Below, one piece after another: positions 17,472-26,520 of a stretch of DNA of 64,000 nt. The notes under the pieces are model-generated. The model saw nothing but the letters and a program-made list of their open reading frames with translations, did not search any database and was not told the DNA's origin. The stretch spans positions 1,984,001 to 2,048,000 of the forward strand of contig NZ_CP116398.1 in the NCBI RefSeq assembly GCF_029643245.1, given 5' to 3'. Origin of the DNA: Methylomonas sp. EFPC3. Its GTDB lineage: Bacteria; Pseudomonadota; Gammaproteobacteria; Methylococcales; Methylomonadaceae. A program made the translations under genes and the position numbers. Position 1 is the stretch's first letter. Each line of letters opens with the position of its first letter.

Positions 17472-19778
17472 ATGAACAACCCTATGCAATACCATCCACT
17501 GGCGGCTGCCATTAGTCTGGCATTATGCTGCCAGGTCAGTTTGGCCGAGCCGGAAACAAACGCTTCCAAAGACCAGCCCCCTGCAGCATCGGAAGCACCC
17601 CAAAAAGACCAAGCCACCGAGCTGAGTACCATGGTGGTTTCAGCAACCTTATCGGAAAAATCAATCGACGACGTGCCTGGCACCTTGCACTTGATTGACG
17701 ATAAACAAATCGCACTCCGCGATGTACGTCGTATCGGTGACATTGTGCGAGAAATGCCCGGCGTATACATGGCGATTGGCGCCACCAGCGCGTTACCGCC
17801 TGCCGCCAACCGCGCGGTACGCCAGTCCATCCGCGGCATTAGCGGCACGGCGCGCACCGTTGTCCTGCTCGACGACCAAAAAATGAACGATCCGAGTTTT
17901 GGCACCGTTAACTACGGCGCGATCTTTTCAGAAGATGTCGAACAAGTCGAATTGGTCCCCGGAGCCGGCTCAGCACTTTACGGCGGTAATGCGTTTGCAG
18001 GCACCATGCGCATCGTCACCAAAAAACCCACCAAACGCGAAGTATTGGTGAAAGGCACCTATCAGTTTGATGCCGCCGAGGGCATGACAGCCAGCGGCAT
18101 CTACCGGGATGTGTTCGACAACGGCTTGTCCATCAGCTTGGGCCACCACCACGAGCTCAATGACGGCATTCGTGACATCTGGGGTTTTGCCAATCCGGGC
18201 GGCGGCGGCCCAATTACCAATGTCACAGGCGCCATCCCCACAACCACCGCGCAAGGACAAACCGCTTATCTAGTGGGCGATCGTGGCCGCGCACCATGGG
18301 AATCGCACAACAGTCATATCAAAGCCTATTATGATTTTAATGACTACACGCGTCTTTCGGCGGGTCTCCATTACTTCTACTCCGACATTGGTTACAGCCA
18401 AGACCCGTTTAACAGCTATCTACGCGACGCCAACGGCAATCCGGTAATCAGCGGCAGAATTCGGCAGAATGGCACCTTATTGGGACAGGTAACGCCAAAC
18501 GTCTTTCTGAACTCGCCATCGCATGAAGACGATTTGCGCAGCTTTTGGAAGTTTGAACACAATTTCAGTGCGGATACGGCATTAACGGTCAACTTCAACC
18601 ACACCTCCCGGGACACCTGGTTTACCAACGTCCTCACCACCTCCGGTTTAGGGGGTGGTCCGGGTACGTCAAACCACACTAGAAGCACGATGGTCAACGG
18701 TCGGGCGCAGTTGGTATTTCCATTGACCAAAAGTCAAATGATCACCACGGGGTTTGAAGTGGATCATGGTGAAATGGATCGTAAAGATTACGATCTGAGC
18801 CAATGGAACGACCGCTACAGCCGGACAGGTACTCGCCTGGTGGCCGATGCCTCAACCGACACCACTTCATTTTTTGCGCAAGACGAAATCCGTTTTACCG
18901 ATCAATTCACCGCCTATTTAGGCACGCGGGTCGATTGGTGGCAAGCCACAGGTATCAGCAAAGATTACGCATTTAATACTTTCAAGCCCGAATCCACGCA
19001 GGAAAGTGTCGAAGTCAATCCCAAGCTGTCACTGATCTACAAAGATGCCTGGGAAGGGGCCACCTTACGCGCATCGGCAGGTAAATCGTTCCGCCCACCC
19101 ACCTTGCAAGACCTGTATGTTGATTCACGCCGCGGCGTGGTCGCCACGACATTGTCGAATCCCAATCTGACGCCCGAAAGCAACTTATCTTGGGAAGTGG
19201 GTGTTGAGCAGAAAATCGCGGCAACCGACACCCAAATTAAAGCCACGTTTTTTGAAAACCATTTATCCGATTTAATTTCAAACAAAGTAATCGAACGCCG
19301 CGCCAACTTTACCGGCTCGCAACGCATCAATGCCGCTGAAGCCATTACCCGAGGCGTGGAATTATCGCTTGACCAGAACCTGACTGATTGGCTGTCGCTG
19401 TTCAGCAATTACACCTGGACCCCTACCGCAACCACGCTGTCCAGTCCTGGCACACCCGCTGCAGAAGGCAAACGCTTGCCCAATTCACCGGAACATTTAT
19501 TGACCGTTGGCCTGGAAGCCAATTGGCAGGAATGGTCCGGCAGCTTGATTGGCCGCCATGTTTCCGAATCATTTGATACGGCTGAAAACATTGACGTGGT
19601 GCACGATGTATACGGTGGTTTTCAGGCCTTCTGGTTAATGGATGCCAAAATCAAATACAGCCCCACTAAAAACGTCAGCGTCGGTTTCATGGCCAACAAC
19701 TTAAGCAACGAACAATATTTCCAATTTGCCCCCAATCCAGGGCGTAACTTTCTGGTGGAGCTCAGCTTTAATTATTGA
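17472..19778 (+). CDS. TonB-dependent outer-membrane receptor
   Basis: The 768-residue protein has a signal peptide (MNNPMQYHPLAAAISLALCC, then a likely cut near SLA-EP), a short linker, a plug domain from about residue 50 (STMVVSATLSEKSIDDVPG) and a 22-strand-barrel-like remainder ending in a C-terminal aromatic tyrosine (LVELSFNY). It resembles iron-complex and haem receptors in general layout; the ligand cannot be told from sequence. It is paired with the PepSY membrane protein upstream, supporting metal-chelate uptake, and is followed directly by a hairpin terminator. Confidence 0.92.
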   Translation: MNNPMQYHPLAAAISLALCCQVSLAEPETNASKDQPPAASEAPQKDQATELSTMVVSATLSEKSIDDVPGTLHLIDDKQIALRDVRRIGDIVREMPGVYMAIGATSALPPAANRAVRQSIRGISGTARTVVLLDDQKMNDPSFGTVNYGAIFSEDVEQVELVPGAGSALYGGNAFAGTMRIVTKKPTKREVLVKGTYQFDAAEGMTASGIYRDVFDNGLSISLGHHHELNDGIRDIWGFANPGGGGPITNVTGAIPTTTAQGQTAYLVGDRGRAPWESHNSHIKAYYDFNDYTRLSAGLHYFYSDIGYSQDPFNSYLRDANGNPVISGRIRQNGTLLGQVTPNVFLNSPSHEDDLRSFWKFEHNFSADTALTVNFNHTSRDTWFTNVLTTSGLGGGPGTSNHTRSTMVNGRAQLVFPLTKSQMITTGFEVDHGEMDRKDYDLSQWNDRYSRTGTRLVADASTDTTSFFAQDEIRFTDQFTAYLGTRVDWWQATGISKDYAFNTFKPESTQESVEVNPKLSLIYKDAWEGATLRASAGKSFRPPTLQDLYVDSRRGVVATTLSNPNLTPESNLSWEVGVEQKIAATDTQIKATFFENHLSDLISNKVIERRANFTGSQRINAAEAITRGVELSLDQNLTDWLSLFSNYTWTPTATTLSSPGTPAAEGKRLPNSPEHLLTVGLEANWQEWSGSLIGRHVSESFDTAENIDVVHDVYGGFQAFWLMDAKIKYSPTKNVSVGFMANNLSNEQYFQFAPNPGRNFLVELSFNY

Positions 19779-19780
19779 AG

Positions 19781-19805
19781 ACAAAAGCAGGCTGTTGGCT
19801 TTTGT
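19781..19805 (+). terminator. Hairpin after TonB receptor
   Basis: Arms ACAAAAGC (19781-19788) and GCTTTTGT (19798-19805) enclose a 9-base loop, starting 3 bases after the receptor stop. The T-rich right arm takes the place of a separate T-run. Confidence 0.6.
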
Positions 19806-20038
19806 TCTCAACAGCTAAGGCCAAAAGCTGAACTACAACGTCGCCATCCGATTTCAACAGATTGAGCCAAAAGCTGTCGGTCGGAGTCATAATCCAATTT
19901 CAATAGTTAAGGCATACTGTGACCCAGTTTGCTGTCCGGTATTTAGCTAACAAATTGACATTATCACTGCCTCACCCCGACCTAAAAGAGACATTCAAAT
20001 GTAGTATGGGTAGTGCTTTTTTCTTCACTTCGCTAAAT

Positions 20039-21910
20039 TTAGTTAAATTTGCAGGCCTTACCATCTGACAAAGACACACTGCTGACTGGGTGCTGATAAT
20101 CCTTATAATAAAGAATATGATACTGATCGTGGTAATTCAGAACACCTAAATTATCACCCTGAACAGGATCATTTACACCCGTGGGCAAACTAGGTTGTTC
20201 TGTTTGTTTAACCAAAAAATCATTATCGGCATCAGTGACAAACATATTCGGAATACCTAAAGTACCTCTAAGGGTAAATAATAAATCTATCATTCTATTG
20301 TGAAAGGGAATATTAGTACCAGCCTCTGATACCAGCTCATTTAAACGTCCTGCATTGGTATAATTGGAGACTAACTGACAAATATCAGCAGGATCGGTCT
20401 GAAAAAAAGACGTTATAATATGGTTTGGCTTTCCACCCAAATTCAAGTATTGCCGGTAATGATCTTCAATTTCCTTATGCCGAACATCCGCATTCACATG
20501 GGTTGCAGCATAGCTTGCAAAGTTTTCACGTAAAAAATCAGCCAAATTTAGATGCGCAACACTTCGCGAAGGATCTAAAACCAAGGCACGTTTTAGTGCA
20601 GTTTCTGTCAAATAAGCAGGTTTAGTTCGGTCTTTGCTGACTAGAAAAGCATAATCATTTAGGATTTCGGCAGCTTTTTTTGCTGGAAAATCTGTAAGAG
20701 GGACTTCTATAGCCTGAATAATTCCAGCATTCTCCAGATTTAAAACAGCAGCAAGTGCGGGCGCTACTTTTCCTGAGCGTAAATCGTTTTGATATTGGCT
20801 AATACTAGACTTATGGGTGCGTTCTAATGCCTGCCAATCAAAAGCCTGCTGGCTATCTATATCCAACCTTAAAAACTGTAAAATTGCTGAGTTTTTCTTT
20901 CCTACAACAAGCAGGTTTTGGGCGGCAGTGAGCGGGATATTATCATTCGCCAACGTCCAAACTTTGCCTAACAAAGGATTATTGGGTATTCGAACATTCA
21001 ACTGTCTTATATGTCCTTCCTTATCTGCATACAAATAATTATTGTCGGCGGTATTTGGGTTTAAAGCTTTACAGAAATTAACGCCTTGATCATGCAACAT
21101 AGTGGAGATTCGGGGGATATTTTCTTGGTGTTTATAAACACCTAGCCGTGATACACGGAGATCTTCAACAATTGTGTAACCACTATCCAGAACAGTTGGT
21201 AAACAATCAAATAGTTTAAAGCGCCGGATATCTACCGGAAGCAGTGCTAGGGATTGCTTTATTTGAGATGGAAAGCTATGCTGGAGATCAAATACATGCA
21301 GTTCATCGCTATTCAGCTTAACCAAGTATTTAGCCTGAGGCGAGAAAACCATTTCATAAAATGGTAATATATCTTGAATAACAAATTTTGCTTGACGAAA
21401 TTCTGTGGAAATTAGAGTTGTATCTGTTTCTAAAATATTTCTAGTAGAATGGCTAGCATAGGCAAAATGGATAGCATCTGCTGCGAATACCAATTTACTG
21501 GCGAGGTATTTTTCCCGCCACAACTCCTTAGGATGTTTCGGATCGGCAAGATCAATAGCAATGACCAACTGCTCCGCCTCTAAATATTGGTTTTTTTTGC
21601 CGATTTCAATGCCGACTATGGCAAAATCGCCATCACTTGATAAAGCCAATTGCCCATTTTGGGGTAAAGGTAAGAATCCCTGTAGCCTAGGACTTCTCGA
21701 ATCCGAAGCATCAATGATTTGCAAGCCTGCTGGTGATCGCTCCGTACGCTGTAGTTCTATCACTACACGTTTTCCGTCCACCGAACTACGTGCCAAACTT
21801 GGCGTTGCAGTGAGTTGAAGTGTGGATTGTAATGATGGGCTGGCCGCCAAGGCCGTTACAGCACCAAAAACAAGATATATAGAAAAAATTCTGTTAACTA
21901 GTTTATCCAA
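20039..21910 (-). CDS. Exported protein with propeller-like N-terminal half, unknown function
   Basis: The TTG start at 21910 is supported by GAGGAG ten bases upstream. The 623 residues begin with a signal peptide (IFSIYLVFGAVTALAA). The first half has repeats such as LQIIDASDSRSP and LVIAIDLADPKHP, like LVIVD/beta-propeller blades. The later part is helical and TPR-like (ALKRALVLDPSRSVAHLNLA, residues about 425-445). I do not recognise a named family. The gene is clearly more AT-rich than both neighbours and stands alone between opposing units, which points to separate acquisition. Confidence 0.75.
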   Translation of the reverse strand: MDKLVNRIFSIYLVFGAVTALAASPSLQSTLQLTATPSLARSSVDGKRVVIELQRTERSPAGLQIIDASDSRSPRLQGFLPLPQNGQLALSSDGDFAIVGIEIGKKNQYLEAEQLVIAIDLADPKHPKELWREKYLASKLVFAADAIHFAYASHSTRNILETDTTLISTEFRQAKFVIQDILPFYEMVFSPQAKYLVKLNSDELHVFDLQHSFPSQIKQSLALLPVDIRRFKLFDCLPTVLDSGYTIVEDLRVSRLGVYKHQENIPRISTMLHDQGVNFCKALNPNTADNNYLYADKEGHIRQLNVRIPNNPLLGKVWTLANDNIPLTAAQNLLVVGKKNSAILQFLRLDIDSQQAFDWQALERTHKSSISQYQNDLRSGKVAPALAAVLNLENAGIIQAIEVPLTDFPAKKAAEILNDYAFLVSKDRTKPAYLTETALKRALVLDPSRSVAHLNLADFLRENFASYAATHVNADVRHKEIEDHYRQYLNLGGKPNHIITSFFQTDPADICQLVSNYTNAGRLNELVSEAGTNIPFHNRMIDLLFTLRGTLGIPNMFVTDADNDFLVKQTEQPSLPTGVNDPVQGDNLGVLNYHDQYHILYYKDYQHPVSSVSLSDGKACKFN

Positions 21911-22375
21911 AGTTTACTAGCTCCTCGCTGTTAATTTGTTTGTATTTAAAAAACCATCTATTGATTTGCACAACCATTGTATGAATAAAGGTGAGATTCT
22001 TTGTGTTATCAAAAAACGATTTTTGAGTTGTAATTTATCAGCATTTATTACCACTACCTAGACAACAAGTTGTGGATATTTAACTTCTAGCATTATAGCT
22101 TGCGTCTAACAGCCGTCCGCTGTTGGCCGATTGGGTGAGGTCGTCAATGGCTGCTTTGTATCCTTGCTGTTTGCAGCATCTGGATTTGGCTAACTGGCCG
22201 CTTTGGAGAAACGCGAGTGGCAAAAATGGGTCGATCCCGCCAATTAGCCTCGTCCAAAAGCAGTCATTCAGTGCTGGCGCAATCGTATCGGAATCGATGG
22301 CAGGGCTTGGCTTGAGCGGCTGGTTTGGAATGAAATAGCCCCCCCTGCACCTAACCCACGCAAATCGTGCGCTTT
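21911..22375. other. Intergenic stretch, no gene seen
   Basis: The first 170 bases are AT-rich and should hold the promoter of the orphan gene at 20039-21910; its GAGGAG ribosome-binding site lies at 21921-21926. From about 22080 composition returns to that of the chromosome, with short open frames that have no start signal or recognisable product. It looks like decayed or spacer DNA. Confidence 0.5.
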
Positions 22376-23629
22376 TCAGCGTTGGGTCTGTTGATGTCGT
22401 CGGCCCAACACAAATCCCAAACCCGCCCAAACGCTGGCAATCGCAGCGGCGATCAAGCCAATGCCTAAAGCGCCGAATGGCGCGTATAGCCAGCTGGTCA
22501 GGGCATCTCCCCCGCGAAATACGACGGTATCGATAATGTTTTTGGCCTTGTATTTGGTAACCCTATCAAGCGGGGCGAACAACATTTCCCGTGCCGGCCT
22601 TAGAATGGCGTAATCCCCGACCCGGCGTAAAATCATCAGCCCCAGCAACAAGGGCAAACTCGGGTGCCAGCCAAATGCGGCAAAGCCGAGTGCCATGATG
22701 ATGGGAATACTGGCCAGTGTCCAGGCCACACCGAAAGTGGCAATGATGCGGCGGGTGAAGATCAGTTGCACCAGAATCGACAAGCCGTTCACCACGCTGT
22801 CTATCGCGCCGAAGACTTGAGTCTGCTGGGTTTTGTCGGTAAAGGTGTTGGCGACAAAATCGGCCTGGAGCAGATACAAAAACGTGCCGTTGGCACTGGC
22901 CAGCAAAATAAAGCCACTAATGCCCAACAGGTAAGGACTGCGCAGCAACAAGCCCAAACCGGACAAGATGCCGCCCGCGACCGGTTGCTCCTCAGCAAAT
23001 CGGCCTGACTGGTCTGTTGCTTGTCCGGCTTGCCAGTACAACAAAAAATGAATGCAGGGCAAAGTCAAAGCCAGCAATACGGCGGACAACAGTAACAAGC
23101 TGGCCGGGCCAATAACGCCCACCAAACCGGTTGCCAGCAACGGCCCCGCCATTGCCCCCAAGCTACCGCCAGCGGAAATAAAGCCAAACAAACGCTGTGC
23201 GTGCTGCTTGTCGAATACGTCGGTCATAAAGCTCCAGAACACCGACACCGTGAACAGACTAAACACGCTCAGCCAGACAAAAAAGCCTCTGGCGACCCAG
23301 AGATTGTTGAGGTCCCATTGCAACAATCCATAGAACAGCAGTAAATGGCTGATAAAAAAGCCATACACCCAGGGCAAAAACCGACGGCGTGGAAAACGGC
23401 TGCAAATCCAGCCGTAGGCCGGTACGGCTAACAGCATGGCGGCAAAGGTAGCGCTAAATAACCAGGGCAGATTTTTAGTGCCGCCACTCACCCCCAGCAT
23501 TTCCCGCACCGGCCGTAACACGTAATAGCTACTGAGCAGAAAAAAGAAATACGCAAAGCCCACCCAAGCCGCAAGCCGGGACTGGCCGCGGGCGTCGAGC
23601 GCGGCAAAACCGATTTTTAAAGGCTGCAT
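22376..23629 (-). CDS. MFS / NTP-NDP exchange transporter-like protein
   Basis: The 417-residue protein has about 12 spans and begins with the pattern FFFLLSSYYVLRPVREMLGV, seen in proteins annotated as ATP/ADP-antiporter-like (TLC) or MFS carriers. A second RPAREMLF motif lies in the C-terminal half, showing the internal duplication of the fold. Substrate is unknown; nucleotide exchange is not expected in a free-living cell, and export or import of a small anion such as a chelator is possible. It is last in an operon, 3 bases after the second exported Rossmann-fold gene. Confidence 0.8.
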   Translation of the reverse strand: MQPLKIGFAALDARGQSRLAAWVGFAYFFFLLSSYYVLRPVREMLGVSGGTKNLPWLFSATFAAMLLAVPAYGWICSRFPRRRFLPWVYGFFISHLLLFYGLLQWDLNNLWVARGFFVWLSVFSLFTVSVFWSFMTDVFDKQHAQRLFGFISAGGSLGAMAGPLLATGLVGVIGPASLLLLSAVLLALTLPCIHFLLYWQAGQATDQSGRFAEEQPVAGGILSGLGLLLRSPYLLGISGFILLASANGTFLYLLQADFVANTFTDKTQQTQVFGAIDSVVNGLSILVQLIFTRRIIATFGVAWTLASIPIIMALGFAAFGWHPSLPLLLGLMILRRVGDYAILRPAREMLFAPLDRVTKYKAKNIIDTVVFRGGDALTSWLYAPFGALGIGLIAAAIASVWAGLGFVLGRRHQQTQR

Positions 23630-23632
23630 GGT

Positions 23633-24391
23633 TTAATCGTGTCGCATGGCTTGAAAAAACGCCGGCCAATCAGTGACCGGCGCTTGACTGCGATCGCCTG
23701 TAATTTCAAAGGTTTTACCATACGCTGCCGGTTGATTCAGTGCGGCGACACAGACCCGCGCGACATCATTGCGGGCAATGCCTTCAACGCGTTGATAATC
23801 GCCTTGCGTGACGCGGATGCCAAATTGTCCACCGTCTTCATCCAGTAAACGGCCGGGACGCACCAAGCTGTAAGGAATGCCACTCGATTGAACAGCTTGC
23901 TCGGCTTGTTTTTTCCACAACAAAATCGGCCGATTTTTGACCGATTCGGCATACACCGAATCACTCAAACCCGCGCTCGACACCAAAATAATCTGCTGAA
24001 CGCCGTAGTGCTGAGCGGCTTTGACCAGATGTTGCGTCCCTTCGTAATCGACATAGCGCGCACTGTTGGGATCGTCTTCATCCTGGCTACGGGCACCAAC
24101 CGCTGAAATAATATGCGTGACCCCTTGCACGGCCTGCGCGACGGCTTGCGGGTCGCGAATGTCGCCGATTTGAATTTCCAAGGCCGCGGTCGAGCCAAAC
24201 AAGCGTTGTACCTTGTCGGCATCGCGAGCAAAAATCCGCACCGACTGCCCCTGTTGCAGCAAATGATGCACGATGTGTTGCCCGGTGCCGCCGGTGGCAC
24301 CGGCAACCAGGATTTTATCGGCACTGGCTGTCAGACTGGTTGCCCATAATCCGATCATCAGCCATTTGCTTAAACCGCTGCGCAGGCTCAT
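23633..24391 (-). CDS. Exported NAD(P)-binding Rossmann protein (atypical SDR), copy 2
   Basis: The start at 24391 overlaps the upstream stop (ATGA) and gives 252 residues: a signal-like segment (MSLRSGLSKWLMIGLWATSL), then the dinucleotide motif VAGATGGTGQHIV, and the NmrA/YwnB-type core with LVSSAGLS and SLVRPGRL. It lacks the classical YxxxK dyad. It is a tandem paralog of the preceding gene. A Sec signal before a Rossmann fold is unusual because NAD(P)H is cytoplasmic; the segment may instead be a membrane anchor. A longer start at 24430 would hide the signal. Confidence 0.85.
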   Translation of the reverse strand: MSLRSGLSKWLMIGLWATSLTASADKILVAGATGGTGQHIVHHLLQQGQSVRIFARDADKVQRLFGSTAALEIQIGDIRDPQAVAQAVQGVTHIISAVGARSQDEDDPNSARYVDYEGTQHLVKAAQHYGVQQIILVSSAGLSDSVYAESVKNRPILLWKKQAEQAVQSSGIPYSLVRPGRLLDEDGGQFGIRVTQGDYQRVEGIARNDVARVCVAALNQPAAYGKTFEITGDRSQAPVTDWPAFFQAMRHD

Positions 24392-25131
24392 TGTTTGTCC
24401 TGCTCCACACCAGCAAATAAAGCCGACCAATCGCTAAGCTCGCCGGTTTGATCAGTGTTGGTCAGCTCAAAGGTTTTACCTTGTGCGGCTGGGTTGAACA
24501 ATGCTTTGACACAAGCCAATGCCACATCGGCGCGATTAACGGTACCTTGTCCCGCTTGGTCGGCACCCGTTAACCGAATACCTCGTGTCCCCACGGCATC
24601 GTCTTTCAGGCCGCCAGGGCGAATAATGGTGTACGGCACGCCGCTTTTCCTGAGCGCTTCCTCGCCCAGGTATTTCCAGATCAGCACGTTGTTAAAGCGT
24701 CGATTTAAAGGGTGTTGCAAATTGCTGATACCCATCGAAGACACCAGGACCATATGCTGAACACCGGCAGCTTTGGCGGCTAAAGCCAGATTTTTGTTAC
24801 CCGCGTAATCAACGAATTCCGGGCCGTTATCACCGAACCAATCCCCGCCCGAGCCTATGGCCGAGACCACCGCCGTTGCGCCGACTAAAGCACCTTGTAA
24901 ACTGGCCGGATCTTTAACATCCGCGATGACGGTTTCCACACCATCTCCCAGGGTTTCTTTGGCTTTATTGGCATCGCGCACCAAGGCCCGCACTTTAATC
25001 CCCTGGCCCTGAAGCTGCTGCACCACATGCACGCCAGTGCGCCCGGTGGCCCCAGCCACTAGCACAAGCTGATCCGCATTCGCGACTTGCAGCCCAAGTA
25101 AACCCACCAAAATCATCCAACCTTTGTTCAT
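24388..25131 (-). CDS. Exported NAD(P)-binding Rossmann protein (atypical SDR), copy 1
   Basis: The 247-residue protein starts MNKGWMILVGLLGLQVANAD, a good signal peptide with an ANA-D cleavage site, immediately followed by LVLVAGATGRTGVHVV, the Rossmann dinucleotide loop. Later motifs LVSSMGIS and IIRPGGL match NAD(P)H-binding atypical SDRs of the NmrA type. It is first of a three-gene operon with its paralog and a transporter, and is divergent from the TlpA-like gene. Role unknown; location beside metal uptake and thiol-redox genes suggests an envelope redox or chelator-related task. Confidence 0.85.
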   Translation of the reverse strand: MNKGWMILVGLLGLQVANADQLVLVAGATGRTGVHVVQQLQGQGIKVRALVRDANKAKETLGDGVETVIADVKDPASLQGALVGATAVVSAIGSGGDWFGDNGPEFVDYAGNKNLALAAKAAGVQHMVLVSSMGISNLQHPLNRRFNNVLIWKYLGEEALRKSGVPYTIIRPGGLKDDAVGTRGIRLTGADQAGQGTVNRADVALACVKALFNPAAQGKTFELTNTDQTGELSDWSALFAGVEQDKQ

Positions 25132-25356
25132 GTTGTATACCTCGTTAAAAAATCAATCCATCAAATAACTTGGACGCTCAACAATATGCGCGAGCAGCGC
25201 TGAAAACCCTTTAAACTAAACCTATTGTCAGGTAACGGTTCAATTTGAATCGAAATTGGCCGCGGGGAGCACGTCCAAAACAGACGGCGCAATGCCCGTT
25301 GGCTATTGCGCCATACCTGCTGCCGTTCAAACTAAACCTGTATTTTCCAATCCATC

Positions 25357-25863
25357 ATGAAATTTTGGCTCCCCCATCTGATATTTGCAGTCGTGTTGAG
25401 TTCGACGATTTGGTTCTATAGTCAGTCGCATCGGCCAGTCGAGCGGCTTGAGTCCGTGCGCTATGCCAATCTACGAGGCGAACTCCAAAGCCTGGAGCAA
25501 TGGCGAGGGCGTTGGTTGTTGATTAATTTCTGGGCGACTTGGTGTCAGCCCTGTCGCACCGAAATTCCGTATTTCAACCGGCGTTTTGCGCAAACCGATC
25601 CCCAGCGGCTGGCGATCTTGGGGTTTGCGGTGGACAGCCCGGAAAACGTCAGCCAGTTTATGCAAACCACGGCCATTGATTACCCGCAGTGGGTGGATGA
25701 ACGCGGCATTGATCTGGCTTTTAAATTGGGCAACCAGCGTCAAGGTCTGCCTTTCACCGTGTTGGTCAATCCGCAAGGCAAAATCGTGGCACGGCATTTG
25801 GGTGCTTTAAGCGAAGCCGATTTAGACCGCTTGCTGGCAAAATTGCCCAGCGCTAAGGGCTAA
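25357..25863 (+). CDS. TlpA/ResA-like membrane-anchored thioredoxin
   Basis: The 168-residue protein has an N-terminal signal anchor (LPHLIFAVVLSSTIWFY) and a thioredoxin fold with active site WCQPC (C63, C66) after the typical LLINFWATW, and the cis-proline region GLPFTVLVN. TlpA-like proteins reduce periplasmic disulfides, for example in cytochrome c or copper-site assembly. It converges on and overlaps by 11 bases the CcdA/SafE-like gene, a family that passes electrons to such thioredoxins, so the two may work together despite opposite strands. Confidence 0.9.
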   Translation: MKFWLPHLIFAVVLSSTIWFYSQSHRPVERLESVRYANLRGELQSLEQWRGRWLLINFWATWCQPCRTEIPYFNRRFAQTDPQRLAILGFAVDSPENVSQFMQTTAIDYPQWVDERGIDLAFKLGNQRQGLPFTVLVNPQGKIVARHLGALSEADLDRLLAKLPSAKG

Positions 25864-26518
25864 TCCAGCCCATCCAGGTGCCCACACCCATCAACAGCAT
25901 CATGCCCGCGCTGGCGTATTCCAGATGCGGACGCCAGCGCCCCCAGTTGGCGCGCAGTTCGCTGGCAAAATGCGCGACGCCGATGCTGAAAATCAAAGTG
26001 GGCAAAATCACCGCCCCCGCTCCAAACGCCAAGCCCAGTCCCAGGCCGGAAAGTGCACTGCCCGCCGTGGCTGCCGCCAGTAACAAGGCACTGAGTGGCG
26101 CACACGGATTAAAAGCCATACCCAGCCCCATCACAAATAAGCCGGTACCCAAACCAAAGCGGCGATTGGGTGTTTGGCGGGTGGTGGCGCAAGGCTTGTG
26201 CGCACCGCGTTTGGCGCGAAACAGCGCAATCGCTACCCACAAAGTGGCCAGCCCCAACAGCCAGCGCAAACCGGTTTGTTGCAAGGTATCGGCCAATAAG
26301 TCGCCCAACAGACCCGCCAATAAACCGGCACAGGCATAGCCCACCAAGCGCCCCACCGAAAACGGGGTGACCCGGCGCCAGGCCTGTTTTAACCCGCCGG
26401 ATTCGCTGGCGAAAAACACCGGCCCCAAATAGGGCAGACAGGCGATATTGCAGGCTCCGGCACCATAAGTAAAACCCAGTATAAACGCGGCGCTCATGGT
26501 CAGGCTGGTCGCTTCCAT
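25853..26518 (-). CDS. CcdA/TauE-SafE-like membrane protein
   Basis: The 221 residues form six predicted spans in two pseudo-repeats, each with a cysteine-proline motif: CNIACLP near residues 23-29 and FNPCAPL in the second half. This is the DsbD/CcdA fold that moves reducing equivalents across the membrane, here of the kind annotated as sulfite exporter TauE/SafE, which also sits beside cytochrome oxidase copper genes. It begins 2 bases after the Fe-S gene, so it is the last gene of the TonB receptor operon. Confidence 0.83.
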   Translation of the reverse strand: MEATSLTMSAAFILGFTYGAGACNIACLPYLGPVFFASESGGLKQAWRRVTPFSVGRLVGYACAGLLAGLLGDLLADTLQQTGLRWLLGLATLWVAIALFRAKRGAHKPCATTRQTPNRRFGLGTGLFVMGLGMAFNPCAPLSALLLAAATAGSALSGLGLGLAFGAGAVILPTLIFSIGVAHFASELRANWGRWRPHLEYASAGMMLLMGVGTWMGWISP

Positions 26519-26520
26519 AG

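Noticed and set aside
22080-22430. 116-codon minus-strand open frame between orphan gene and transporter
   Set aside because: Overlaps the end of the transporter gene, no start signal and no family; probably decayed DNA.
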